A stretch of DNA of 64,000 nucleotides from Bisporella sp. PMI_857. Taxonomy: Eukaryota > Ascomycota > Leotiomycetes > Helotiales > Helotiaceae. Positions within the stretch are counted from its first letter, which is position 1, and every line of letters starts with the position of its first letter. The notes below the pieces were generated by a model. It saw only the letters and a program-made list of their open reading frames with translations. It had not been told where the DNA came from and ran no database searches. Both the position numbers and the translations under genes were made by a program. Shown here in pieces: positions 12,301 through 21,977 of the stretch. Location: assembly GCA_021307315.1 (NCBI GenBank), contig JAJSPD010000020.1:62001-126000 (forward strand). Direction: 5' to 3'.

Positions 12301-13187
12301 TACTCTTAAGGAGGCTTGAGTAGCATGCTGATGGGGAGCTTTTCCGTATGGGTCCCAGAACCTGTCACGGGCACGGGGGGATATGCTTCCTTCATTCCAT
12401 CGTCCTCCTTCTCTGCCGCGTTCCCCAGGCTCCTTGACCTCAATCCCGAAGTCAACTAGGTTAACTATTCCTGTGTTACCTGGTGGACTTCCTCCCACAT
12501 CACTTCCCGGTTCATCAAAAGCAGATGTGAAAATACTGTGATGAAGCTGTATCCTTCATTGGCGGTTCACCCAGCGCTTAAAAGAAAGACAGCAACCGCT
12601 TTGGAGGGGTTCTCAGAGCGGGGTCGGTGTGGCTCAAAAGAACCCTGAATCCCATGTCGGTGCTGGCTCGTGCAAAATCCACCAAGATACGCGTACTATT
12701 TCAGGCATTCATTGATTGTACCTTGAAAGAAGTAAAGCACAGAGATGAGTGGAAACGGGCGAGAACACTCCATAGTCTAGACGTTGCTGCGGGTGGGATG
12801 CGGCAGTGGTCCCAGACCTTGTTTTCGGGGCGTGACCCATACAGTAGACAAGGCCATTGCCTTGGTAGGGCGAGGCTAGGTTCAACAGACACGAGTATGA
12901 CGATAAGCTATAGAACCAGGGAGAGGAGAGCTGTCATCTCTGTTGTTGTAGGGCGGCCGGCCAGCTATACGATGCTGACGATACGTGGCTTAGTTAAGAA
13001 GGAGAAGAAATGTGTCAATGATGGTTGGGTTGAGGAGATTCTGCGTTGGGCACCAATGGAGGTGAAGATATCGTGAACTTCAAGGTGCTTCCAGATCAGA
13101 GGAATTAAAGGTTTAGTTCTCAGTAAACTTGTAAAGCAACAGGCATAATTGTGATAACTGAAAGAGGACAAATGTTTTACAATAATT
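9354..13187. other. Long intergenic region upstream of the J-domain gene
   Basis: About 3.8 kb between the start of the J-domain gene and the stop of the tRNA methyltransferase gene. It includes the J-gene promoter (proximal 1 kb, with short GAT repeats near 9628-9644). A 193-codon minus-strand frame at 9687-10268 lacks any recognisable motif and is not called. A protein-like minus-strand stretch at about 11960-12543 is annotated separately. The rest shows nothing I can support. Confidence 0.4.
11960..12543 (-). pseudogene. Possible decayed or unresolved multi-exon gene, unrecognised
   Basis: Three consecutive minus-strand segments read like protein but sit in different frames. About 12540-12298 gives Asp/Glu/Gly/Pro-rich sequence with RARDRFWDPYGKAPHQ and then a stop. 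About 12302-12213 gives NLELTDRIEDEEMRYFIQN followed by a GTAACA donor-like site. About 12160-11960 gives LDIESASTFDERLKQTHAQM and then DDLPIAPVP. Introns could join some of them, but I could not find one consistent phase path or an ATG, and I recognise no family. It is either a lineage-specific gene with introns I failed to resolve or a remnant. Confidence 0.25.
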
Positions 13188-15056
13188 CTACAGGCTCTTT
13201 ACTCTCAACTCATGCCTGGATGGCGGGGGAGGTGACTTTCTCCTCCACACTCCAACGAACCCTCCACCTTCAGTCCTGAGGCCGACTTTTGGCCTACATA
13301 TCCATTCCATAGGCGTGTCATCCATTGCAGGTGAGATACCCTGCTCAACTGATCCACCCTGAGGGTCACTTGCTTTATTACCTGCCGATTTTTCGTTGGT
13401 AGCAATAGTGGCTCTAGGGACAACTGCTCGGATGTCCCATTCCCTACCTCCAACTCCTACTCCCTTCCCAACTTCCACTACTTTCTCCAGAACAAAGGGC
13501 AAACTCTGATTTCTTACTTCCCCAGAGCACTTGATGATCTGGGTCACGCTCGGATTCCACGTAATCAGGATACCGCCTGGCTTCAAGCTCTGCCCCACTA
13601 TGTTAAGATAAAGCTCTGTTGCAGGTATATCTAAAATGGCGTGCGCAAGGAAAGGCATACCGCCAGTTGCAGATAATCGTCTGGAGAGGTAATCTGGGAT
13701 CGTGCCGACGTGGAAGTCTATGCACGGGTAGTAGATACCGCGATTGTAATTACGGACAACTTTGCGAGCAAAGTTAGAGTGTGCGGCCGAGTTATCCAGG
13801 GTATGAACAATAGCACGACGGTTTGAGAGATATCTTGCATATTGCTCTTCTTGCTGTGATCCTGTGATCGTCTGGGCTGGACGATTAGCACCGCCTTGTT
13901 GCTTCATTCTTTCCGCAGTCTGCCGTTCTTCCTCGGAGGAGTTATTCAAATTAAGCATGTATCCCTCTCCTGGCTTCGCGGCCACTCTGCGTGTGGCTAA
14001 GATCTCTTGTGTTTCATGCGATTGGTTTGTCGCACCTATGGGGATGATAATGTCTTGACGTCCATTGATAGGCTCCTGCTCTCTACTCTGCCTTTCCTCG
14101 ATAGGTGTCTGGGTCAAGGTTGTCGGTTCGTTTTCGGAAATTGAAACAGAGGTCATTTTCACTTTATCTGGTATTATCGGAGCCAGGGGATTGGCTGAGT
14201 GGATAGCTTGTGCAAGATGTAGAGTCAATGCACCATGGCCAGTTCCAGCTTCGAATATCTCGAACACACCATCGTCTTCTCTAGTTCGCAATGTGTCTGG
14301 CATATACTTTTCGAATTTGGCATATTCTGCATCTGACAGGCGTGATCGAGCATGGTCTGACAATGATGGCTGGATAGGATGTAGGTCTAGCAGCGATACG
14401 ATCAGACTGGCATCCTGAGAGTAGATCTACTGTCAAGTAATTAGCACATTCTTTGCGAACATTGAGCTCGGAACTGCAATATAGGAGGTGCTCGTATCAG
14501 AAGGTCTCCAAGATAATCCTCATTGTTACTTGTAACTAAGAACAGGTCTGTGATATATCTTTTGCGTTTTTCATCATGTAGCGGAACGGCAGGGGCTAGA
14601 CTTCGATGGCCGCAGTGCATTGAGACGAGAGGAAGCTTACAGGTGTCACAAGTCGTGGGGTCAGATCACAGTATTGGGCCAGTGTAGGTCGATGTATGCG
14701 ATATGTTATATGACTTCGGCCTACTTGTTGAACGGTATCCAGCACATTCTTGCCAATCACATCATTAGCATCGACATGGTGTTTGGTTCCCTCAAATTTG
14801 ATCTTCTCATTCGGAAGAAGAGGTTTCGATAGGGTGATGAAGGCGTTTTTGCCGTCGTGCTTCAGGAGGACAACATCGTTTTCTAGGCTCTAGTTGGCAA
14901 AGTTCTCCTGGAGATCAGGTTGAGTGAGAGGACGATACCTTTAATTTTTGTCCTTGACGACAGCCGCCGTGTGCATCCCGCGCATATGAGGCTATTGCCA
15001 CCTAGCAATCGGCCTGCTGTGCGGGGATTGATGGTACGAAGCGGAAGGATTGTCAT
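13188..15056 (-). CDS. Mitochondrial tRNA (adenine-58-N1)-methyltransferase, TRM61/TRMT61B type
   Basis: Exons are 14939-15056, 14641-14882 and 13188-14426 (introns of 56 and 214 nt), giving 532 aa. The N-terminus (MTILPLRTINPRTAGRLLGG...CTRRLSSR) is Arg-rich with no acidic residue for about 35 residues, a mitochondrial presequence. Next come a small beta domain (NDVVLLKHDGKNAFITLSKP), the GCD14/TRM61 signature region (RPTLAQYCDLTPRLVTP joined to IYSQDASLIVSLLDLHP) and SAM-binding motif I (EAGTGHGALT) at about 178-187. Expected reaction: SAM-dependent m1A58 in the T-loop of mitochondrial tRNAs. A hydrophilic insertion of roughly 120 residues splits the Rossmann fold after motif I. The later core resumes at RAIVHTLDNS...NFARKVVRNYN and PGGILITWNPS. 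It is divergent from the lipase-like gene, with start codons 251 bp apart. Confidence 0.8.
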
Positions 15057-15307
15057 TTAGTTTACATTGTGCGCAAAAAATTCGAGTTGAGGTGGAAGTG
15101 GAGCCCCAACCAGAAATTCACATGCGCTTGCAGCTGCCAGCCAGCAGGGATCAACTTTGGGGGTAGCTTCACAAGTTAGTACTCAAGCTGGATTGGAGTC
15201 TGCCATTCCCTCCAATAACGCCTCATTTTAGGGAACAGTTAGTATCTTTCTATTTGCATCCATCAAGAATACAATCAAGCTTCTGGTAATCGACACTGCA
15301 TTTCACT
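15057..15307. promoter_or_regulatory. Short bidirectional promoter region
   Basis: 251 bp separate the start codons of the divergent tRNA methyltransferase and lipase-like genes, so promoters and 5' leaders of both must share it. No specific site is certain. Confidence 0.55.
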
Positions 15308-16262
15308 ATGCCCACTGAAACCGACGGTGTCCATAAAATTGGGGATGTAGAGCTCTACACCAAAACCTGGAAAGTGAGTATAGTTCGAGCTCTTAGAACT
15401 GTCTAGCTGACATGTGGAGCCCGATGGACCCCCCAAAGCGAAACTCATCTTCGTTCACGGCTTCAATGATCATATAGGGCGATACTACGAGCTCTTCCCG
15501 ACTCTTGCAGGCCGTGGCATAGAAACCCATTCCTTTGATCAGCGAGGCTGGGGACAATCTGTCAAGAAGCCCTCGGATATGGGTAAGACAGGCCCAACTA
15601 CGCTTGTCATATCCGATCTCGTGTCGGTCATCAAATCGCAGCTACCATCTGCCGTGCCACTATTCGTCTTAGGACACAGCATGGGCGGTGGAGAAGCAGT
15701 AACTTTGGCCTCAGAACCACTATATGCGGACCTCATCCCGCACATTAGAGGGTGGCTGCTCGAGAGCCCCTTCATCGACTTTACACCTGAAGCAAAGCCT
15801 TCGTCTGTGAAGGAGTTTGTTGGGCGGCTCGCTAGTAAGATATTACCCATGCGGCAGCTGTATAATCCTCTTCCAGCAGAGAACTTGACAAGAGACCCGG
15901 AAGTGGTGAAGTCCCTCCTAGAGGATAAATTACTGCATGGAACCGGAACATTGGAGGGATTGGCAGGCATGATAGACAGGACAGCGCTTTTATGCGGAGG
16001 GAAAACCAAGCTAAATAAGGGTGTCAAAAGCATTTGGCTCGGCCACGGTACTGCGGACAAAGGCACATCTTATGCAGCAAGCAAAAAGTGGTTTGATGCG
16101 CAACTCGATGTGGAGGACAAGGAGTTCAAATCATACGAAGGGTGGTCGCATCAGTTGCATGCGGATTTGCCTGAAAACAGAGGTATATTTGCAAAGGATG
16201 TGGGGGATTGGATATTGACAAGATCTGGGTCCGAATCCAAGAACGGAGAGGCCAAATTATGA
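15308..16262 (+). CDS. Monoacylglycerol lipase-like serine hydrolase (alpha/beta fold)
   Basis: Exons are 15308-15373 and 15420-16262, with a 46-nt intron (GTGAGT...GCTGACATGTGGAG), giving 302 aa. The protein shows the Hydrolase_4/MGL layout: an oxyanion-region motif VHGFNDHIGRY, the DQRGWGQS loop, the nucleophile elbow GHSMGG with Ser at about residue 109, a cap region (residues ~145-220), the acid Asp in LGHGTADKGTSY, and the His region GWSHQLHADLPEN. Known relatives release fatty acids from monoacylglycerols on lipid droplets or membranes. The exact substrate cannot be read from sequence. There is no signal peptide. The fungal yeast homologue is YJU3; orthology is inferred from family resemblance. 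Confidence 0.88.
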
Positions 16263-16298
16263 GTTATTGACTGCGGAGTACGGTGTGTGGATTTTGGG

Positions 16299-16613
16299 TC
16301 ACTTAGGGAGTTGAAGAATGATACCATGCTTGATCTGACAGGTCCAATTGCTCGTACGTAGGTTTGCGCGAAGTCCTGGGGCACCTGTATAAGGGACTTG
16401 AGGTTTGATTTCAGTATCGCCAAGATCCACCTTAATTTCATTTTGTACAAATGCATTGAATTTGCGCATTGGCACCTCCAATTCTTGCTTCTCAGATATA
16501 AACGGCAAATATGCTGAGTCTCTTGCTGTGAATGGTCCCAGCGTTAGAGAAGTTAAGGCAGAGTTATCGAACCCCTCCCGTACATGACGCGCTGGCACAT
16601 TTACCCATGACAT
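16299..16613 (-). CDS. Small open frame of unknown status (104 aa)
   Basis: ATG-initiated frame lying 36 bp beyond the lipase-like stop codon, in convergent orientation. The middle (for example AYLPFISEKQELEVPMRKF and IKVDLGDTEIKPQVPYTGAP) has a globular composition, but I recognise no family, and there is no intron, signal peptide or membrane segment. It may be a small gene, an exon of a larger degenerate gene or chance. Confidence 0.2.
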   Translation of the reverse strand: MSWVNVPARHVREGFDNSALTSLTLGPFTARDSAYLPFISEKQELEVPMRKFNAFVQNEIKVDLGDTEIKPQVPYTGAPGLRANLRTSNWTCQIKHGIILQLPK

Positions 16614-18018
16614 CCAGCATTGTAGTCGTCTTGTTTCCGTATCTCACGTCGATAGCTTTAGCACTTGCTCAAAGGCCGGAGCGACTTTGGATGCCTACGG
16701 ATGTGACCCAGGATCCCGATAAATCGGGTGGACCTCGAAAGGAAGTGAGATCAATTTGGCAGAAGCCATAATGCCGTCTCCTGCTCATAATTTGCTCATC
16801 GTCAGGCGTATTCTTTCTCCCTTTACCCATATTCGAGTCTGGCCCTTTTTTTTCGAGCTCCTATTCTTTGCTTTAGCTTTTTCAAAAAAAAAAAAAAAAA
16901 AAACCTTTGAAAATCTTTCAACATCATGATAAGCCACCTCGCTGTGAAGCTCCACACCCTGTGGTGATTTGGTACCAGAGACAAAGAAACGCATTGAAAT
17001 AGGTATTATAGATCTGGAATCTTTTGTGAACATTAAAAGTGCAATATGCCCATTGGGGGGTTGAAAAAGTGGCCACCAAATCCCACAAACGGGAAGAAAT
17101 GCATCAGGCAAAATGTGAGCAGGTCACTAGCAAAACTCTGAAATTCTCCTCATCATTATTCTCAGCTTTCTGCCACATTTGCAGTTTTAACCATCATGCG
17201 CTAATAGCAAAACTGGTAGGATCTCGTTCCCTTGATATAGGACTTCGCGTTCTCGCTTAAGCCCCTTTTCGCAATTATTCACAATAACAATGCCGACAGC
17301 ACGTATATGCTATAGAATCTTTCCCTGGTGATTGCGGGGGCGATGTTTGCGCGGCTGATTGGACTGCCGTACATTGTGGTGAGGAGGCCCTGTGTGTGTA
17401 ACCCCCCAAAAAAGCATAAGAATCGACATTGTCAGAAAAATCAAAATGACCCCAATGTCTCAGTCAATTCTTAGTCAACTCTTTCTTTCCCCTTTTTTGT
17501 AATCTATTAACCCCGATTAGTCGCGTTATTATGAACATGGACCACGATGAACACGAATGAAGCGCTATTTAGTGAGGTCCAAATATATTTAGAGAGCGTC
17601 GAATATTCCAAGCAAATCGAGATGGGAGAAAGTTAATGAAAGAGAAAAATCTCACCTTCAGATAATAACAGCAAAACAGTGAATATGGACTATTTTTTTT
17701 CCGGAGCTGTTCCCATCTTCAACTCACAATAGTAAGGTATTGGGTTGTATTTTGGGAGTAAACAATATCATTTACAACAATACATATGTTTAAGCGCATT
17801 TGTTCAATAGAAAATAGGCATACCACCAGAGTATTTGAAAAATTCCGTTGACGCTGATTCCCCTTCTTTTCTTCATCTCCTTTCCAGAATTCATTAGATC
17901 GACGGCTTCATTCTAAACTCTTATTCAATCCAGTATTGTTCCAATTTTGTCATCTTGACTTAGAAACTCAACCTCCTGTTCCTTCATCCCTTGTCCGACC
18001 AGATCGCGAATCGTCAAA
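16614..18018. other. Intergenic region with poly-A tract
   Basis: About 1.4 kb without a supportable gene. It holds an A20 run at 16884-16903 and T-rich/AT-rich sequence toward 17700. The last few hundred bases, pyrimidine-rich from about 17860, look like the promoter and 5' leader of the following plus-strand gene. Confidence 0.5.
16884..16903 (+). repeat. Poly-A homopolymer (20 nt)
   Basis: Uninterrupted run of A in an intergenic region. No retroelement remnant is visible beside it, so it is probably simple sequence. Confidence 0.9.
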
Positions 18019-19421
18019 ATGGCGCCCACCACGAGACATATGAGAAAGCTGAAGCAAACAGCGCCACCAGCAAAGGGGTTTATTCCTCAGAAGAAAGATG
18101 CACGATACCGACCATCCATTACTGCTCCTCTAGTTGGGGATTCCGATGACGATGACGAGCCATTTCCTGCACCGTTTCAGGCACTCCCGAAGGCTGGTCC
18201 TCGGGATGACTTTGACGCCAGCAAGACGGCAGCCACACCAGAGTGTACCAATATTAGAGAAGCATCCGCCAGAGATACGTTAATTGGCCGAGGAGGGGAC
18301 AATACAGTCACTGCTATTGCACTTGCTGATTGGAAATCTGAGGCACTATTGCTGAGAGAGGCACGAAACGGAGAGTATGCTGCAGATCATGGAATTCCGC
18401 TTCCACCTGCCTTGCTCCAATGTCCCAACGATTATGGTACTTCTAAGTCACGGAAGTGGATAGAAGCCTCGTGTCTGCCTACGGACTTCGAAGTTCCGCG
18501 GTCATCTATATTAGCTCGGATCCCAGCTCCAACACAGTGCCCTATTCCGCCTACTAGAGGTATCATGTGTGAGCGAGTGGTTGACGAATCTACCTCGTTT
18601 TCTGGAACATTGAGCATTGGGGTCGCCGCCACCATCACTCTCGATGGTAAGTATGCTCTCTTAGTCTAACCGGCAGCATTAAAGTACTAACTTATCGAGA
18701 AACATTGTCAGATCACGCTGTGGAAGCGGAGCCTACCAAGAATGAGGAGGAAGTCGCGACTCGATCCAGTGGAAGGCGCACCCGTGCTCCTGCTAGGCTC
18801 CAGGTCGACGCTTCCAAAATTATAGAGCCTCTTAACCCCATTAACCGTGGTCGTCCCATCCCAGAAGGAGCCTACATCGCAACTTCCTTGACCGAATGGG
18901 CGCCAGAGATGGCCTACTACAACCGCAACAAACGCTGGGTAATAGACCCCTTCACTCTCGAGCGATTCGAGTCAGTTGAGGAGATTGCGAGTAAGCAAAT
19001 ACCCAATATCAGCAGAGAGCAAAGGAACAAGCAAAAGCGGGCATTGGACGAGGACTTCCCGCAATTGGTTGGAAGCGAGAAGAAGAAGGCGAGCGAGCGA
19101 GAGAAGGCAGGCAGAGAGCAGAGAGCAAAGGAGTTGAAGGAGGCGAGACAGAGGAAGGCGGAACTGGTGAAGGCGAGGGAGGTGGTTGGACAATTGGCGA
19201 AGCTGATGGCGGAGCAAATCGAGGCGGAGGAAGGAGATGTGGGAGGAGGAGGGAGGAGTGAGGCTGCAAAGAAGAAAGACGCAAAGAAGACACAAGAGAA
19301 GAGAGTAGTAAAAGAGAGTTTGGCGGGTACCAGTTTGGCCAAGAGAGCAGTGGAGACGACGGAAGTAGGAGACAACGTAAAGACTGCGGGTGAGAGGAGA
19401 TCTAAACGCTTGAGAAAGTAA
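18019..19421 (+). CDS. Unrecognised Lys/Glu-rich, probably nuclear protein
   Basis: Exons are 18019-18646 and 18712-19421, with a 65-nt intron (GTAAGT...ATTGTCAG, TACTAAC branch site), giving 445 aa. The N-terminal half has a basic start (TRHMRKLKQT), an acidic patch (DSDDDDEPF) and Pro-rich segments. After the intron there is a short AT-hook-like basic motif (SGRRTRAPARL), a Trp/Tyr-containing region (TSLTEWAPEMAYYNRNKRWV, then DPFTLERFES), and a long charged coiled-coil-like tail from about residue 310. It ends in a basic cluster (ERRSKRLRK) that would serve as a nuclear localisation signal. I recognise no catalytic domain or family; a chromatin or RNA-associated role is only a guess from composition. 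A strong branch site and matched phases support the gene model. Confidence 0.8.
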
Positions 19422-20393
19422 TGGTATCCTCTGCTACAAGATAATAAAACATAAAAATAATGACCGAATAGGTTGTGTTGCTACGAGATCCAGCCAGCAC
19501 AAATATTGTGATGGATTGGCAGCATTGGGTTCTTGGCTTTAGATATACCACGTATTATGGGGCACCGAGGACAGAGCAAGATGATGATCGGCGATGTATC
19601 ATCAAACCGGTATTCGAACTCTGCTTCGTCACAATTATTAGGGTCCCATCCGACAGTGCGAACCATCCTTGAGCGACATTTATCCGCCAAGGAGATCGTT
19701 GAATATATCATCGGCTGGAAATTGTCAGCATAAGCTTTGGTCAGGCTCAAGAACTGATAGATACATGCATTGCCAAGGACTTTCTAGGTTTCAAGCAAGG
19801 AACCAAGTGCAATAGATATGCGGAGCGAAGGAGCAGGCCGTAAGTGTGTAGATATCCTACGTGAGAAATCCGGCAACCGCTTTAATTTTGCAGATTTGTA
19901 GCAGTCCCAAAATAACCACCTCACAATATATTGCAAACAGAGTGTAACCCACATCAGCGGATAATTTTGTTCCTGTTCTCACAATCTTGCGGATGCATTT
20001 CCTAAAACCGGAGACCTGTTGCTTACTCCACTTGAAAATCTGCTACCCAAATGACTTTAGAGAGAGGCGTACATGCAATCAACTCACATGAAATGACATG
20101 AGTTGGGCATAGGCTCATGGGAACTACAGTTGAGCCGCTGTTATCTCCGCAGTATCTGTGCTCTGAGGGTATGAACTGCCCTGAACTCATCCTGGGAACA
20201 TTGGGCGATATAAAGTCATCGAAGAATCTTCGCTTTCATCAGATATTCGGTTGCTAATTTCAGAGGAGCTGATCAACAGATTATCGTTATGTTGGCATGA
20301 TCCTGTTGCTGGGCTAGAAGGTTTTCTGTTTGTTTTACCCAATTTTAGTCTAGGCCTTAAAATCAAACTACAGAACGATTATTTATAAGACAC
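19422..20393. other. Convergent intergenic region
   Basis: About 970 bp between two stop codons on opposite strands, so it should hold both 3' UTRs. An AATAAAAC poly(A)-like signal follows the upstream gene near 19442. No gene is supportable. Confidence 0.5.
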
Positions 20394-21761
20394 TTACTCG
20401 ATCTTATCGACCCCATATGTCGCTAGCCACCCTTCAAGTTTCCAAAGCTTCATGCGCAAGTCAAGGGTTACTCTTTTGTCTCTGATAGACACGATCTCTT
20501 TCTGATAAACTGGACATGCTCTGCGCAAGGTAGCTAGATGTTCGGCTCCAAGCAATCGACGTAAATCATACACAGCAATCTTTTTCTTGGTAGCCGCTGC
20601 CTTTTCCAGAGTTGCAAATTCCGGCACAGAAATCTGTTCGGAAAACTCATCTCCAAAATCTGAATCTCTATATGATCCGGTCCACAAGATAGCACCAGCT
20701 TGCCGTTTGCTCAACGTTGCGTCTTCCCAGTTCGCACTCCCCGATACATACCCTCGTTCAAGCTTACTTTTGTGTTCGAGATTCTCTAGGAGTCTCCTCC
20801 GTAATAGCTCCAGTACAAAGGTAGCCATATCTGAGCGTGCCTGTGTGGCGTGGGCGATTTTCCGTGTCATGGCGTGGGCCTCTCTACGCGGAGGCAAGAG
20901 GAGACGCTTCCAATCAGGACGCATACCATTCTTTGGATCGTATATGCTTGAAATGAGCTCATGCCGCGCTAAGTAGTAGGTAGAAGGACCAATCTTTGAC
21001 GCAGGAGCCGTAGTTCTCGATGAAGGCGCATTCGAAGTATCGGTGTCTGCTAGTGGATTTTCCACGTTTTCAGTATCATCTGAAGGCGTCCTTCCTGGAG
21101 AAGATACTGGTATGGTAGAACTAGACAGGGCACGGGTAGCTGGTCTGCTCGTGGTATTCTCAATCGTTCGGGCCGGCAGCGTTGCCCTTTTACTCCCATC
21201 CGACGTCATCTCATGCTTCTTGGTCAAATTTTTGGGAACTTGCCACGGTTCATTAAATACTGGATGCACCATTTGTCCAAAGCCTTGCAGAAAATATGAT
21301 GGCAACAGCACCTTTGTGATATGACATTGTCGCGGAGGCGTGGCAAGCATCTGGGCATATGGGTTCTTTGCCAGCCGTTTCTGAAACTCTGTGAGATCAC
21401 TGCTTGGCCGTGGTTTGGCAACGTGATGTTTGGCTTTGGCTTCAATATATTCAGGATCCATGAATGGTGACATTGGCAACTTGTTGGTATCACTCAGCGC
21501 AGAGAAAGCCGCCTCCCATTCTGCATCAATTGCACAAGTGACGTCTCCATTGGCAATTGATATAGCGTCATCACTGTATATATGCGTTGCAGCCGGGCAG
21601 GTTTGTGCATCGTGTTGAGGAGTCTGAATCTTCGTTTTGAATGAGCGGAGTTGGAGAGAAGGCGTTCGCGTGAAGTGGCGCTTGCTAGACTCCAATGACC
21701 ATATCCCGAAATAAGAATTAAGTGCTGCCCTTCTCAGCTGGGCTGCAGTGCGTGTAGACAT
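20394..21761 (-). CDS. Unrecognised protein with mitochondrial presequence
   Basis: Single exon of 455 aa. The first in-frame ATG is at 21761; codons further upstream in this frame have no ATG. The N-terminus (MSTRTAAQLRRAALNSYFG, later SSKRHFTRTPSLQLRSFKTK) is rich in Arg, Ser and Thr and lacks acidic residues, a good mitochondrial targeting signal. Two conserved-looking blocks follow: EFQKRLAKNPYAQMLATPPR with HITKVLLPSYFLQGFG around residues 130-180, and from about 270 GPSTYYLARHELI, then a helical Arg/Leu-rich C-terminal third. A Ser/Thr/Pro linker separates them. I do not recognise the family; a matrix or mitoribosome-associated role would fit but is inference. It is divergent from clpP with 216 bp between start codons. 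Confidence 0.75.
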   Translation of the reverse strand: MSTRTAAQLRRAALNSYFGIWSLESSKRHFTRTPSLQLRSFKTKIQTPQHDAQTCPAATHIYSDDAISIANGDVTCAIDAEWEAAFSALSDTNKLPMSPFMDPEYIEAKAKHHVAKPRPSSDLTEFQKRLAKNPYAQMLATPPRQCHITKVLLPSYFLQGFGQMVHPVFNEPWQVPKNLTKKHEMTSDGSKRATLPARTIENTTSRPATRALSSSTIPVSSPGRTPSDDTENVENPLADTDTSNAPSSRTTAPASKIGPSTYYLARHELISSIYDPKNGMRPDWKRLLLPPRREAHAMTRKIAHATQARSDMATFVLELLRRRLLENLEHKSKLERGYVSGSANWEDATLSKRQAGAILWTGSYRDSDFGDEFSEQISVPEFATLEKAAATKKKIAVYDLRRLLGAEHLATLRRACPVYQKEIVSIRDKRVTLDLRMKLWKLEGWLATYGVDKIE

Positions 21762-21977
21762 GCATTCGATGGTGCAGAGAGAGACCGTTCTGGAATTCAA
21801 TGCATTTCTTTATATTCTATTGATATTATATTCCACAGCGTAGCATCAGACGAGGCTGAAGTGCAGCCTTGGCCAAATGTGGACCGCGTTCAACCGCGTC
21901 CTTGCTCTTTTTGTGTAATACTTCAGTGTAACTCACGACCTCATGGTTGATATTCTGTAGCAACGTCTCTACACATC
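21762..21977. promoter_or_regulatory. Compact bidirectional promoter between two mitochondrial-protein genes
   Basis: 216 bp between divergent start codons. Both products carry mitochondrial presequences, so shared transcriptional control is plausible. No individual factor site is claimed. Confidence 0.6.

Noticed and set aside
12627..13076. 149-codon plus-strand frame
   Set aside because: It begins with GTG rather than ATG, shows no domain and lies in a region with competing fragments on the other strand.
16884..16903. Poly-A run considered as the tail of a retroposed element
   Set aside because: No reverse-transcriptase sequence, target-site duplication or processed gene copy is visible next to it.
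18917..19375. Long antisense frames opposite the Lys/Glu-rich gene
   Set aside because: Low-complexity Lys/Glu coding sequence automatically opens Ser/Leu/Phe-rich antisense frames; not genes.
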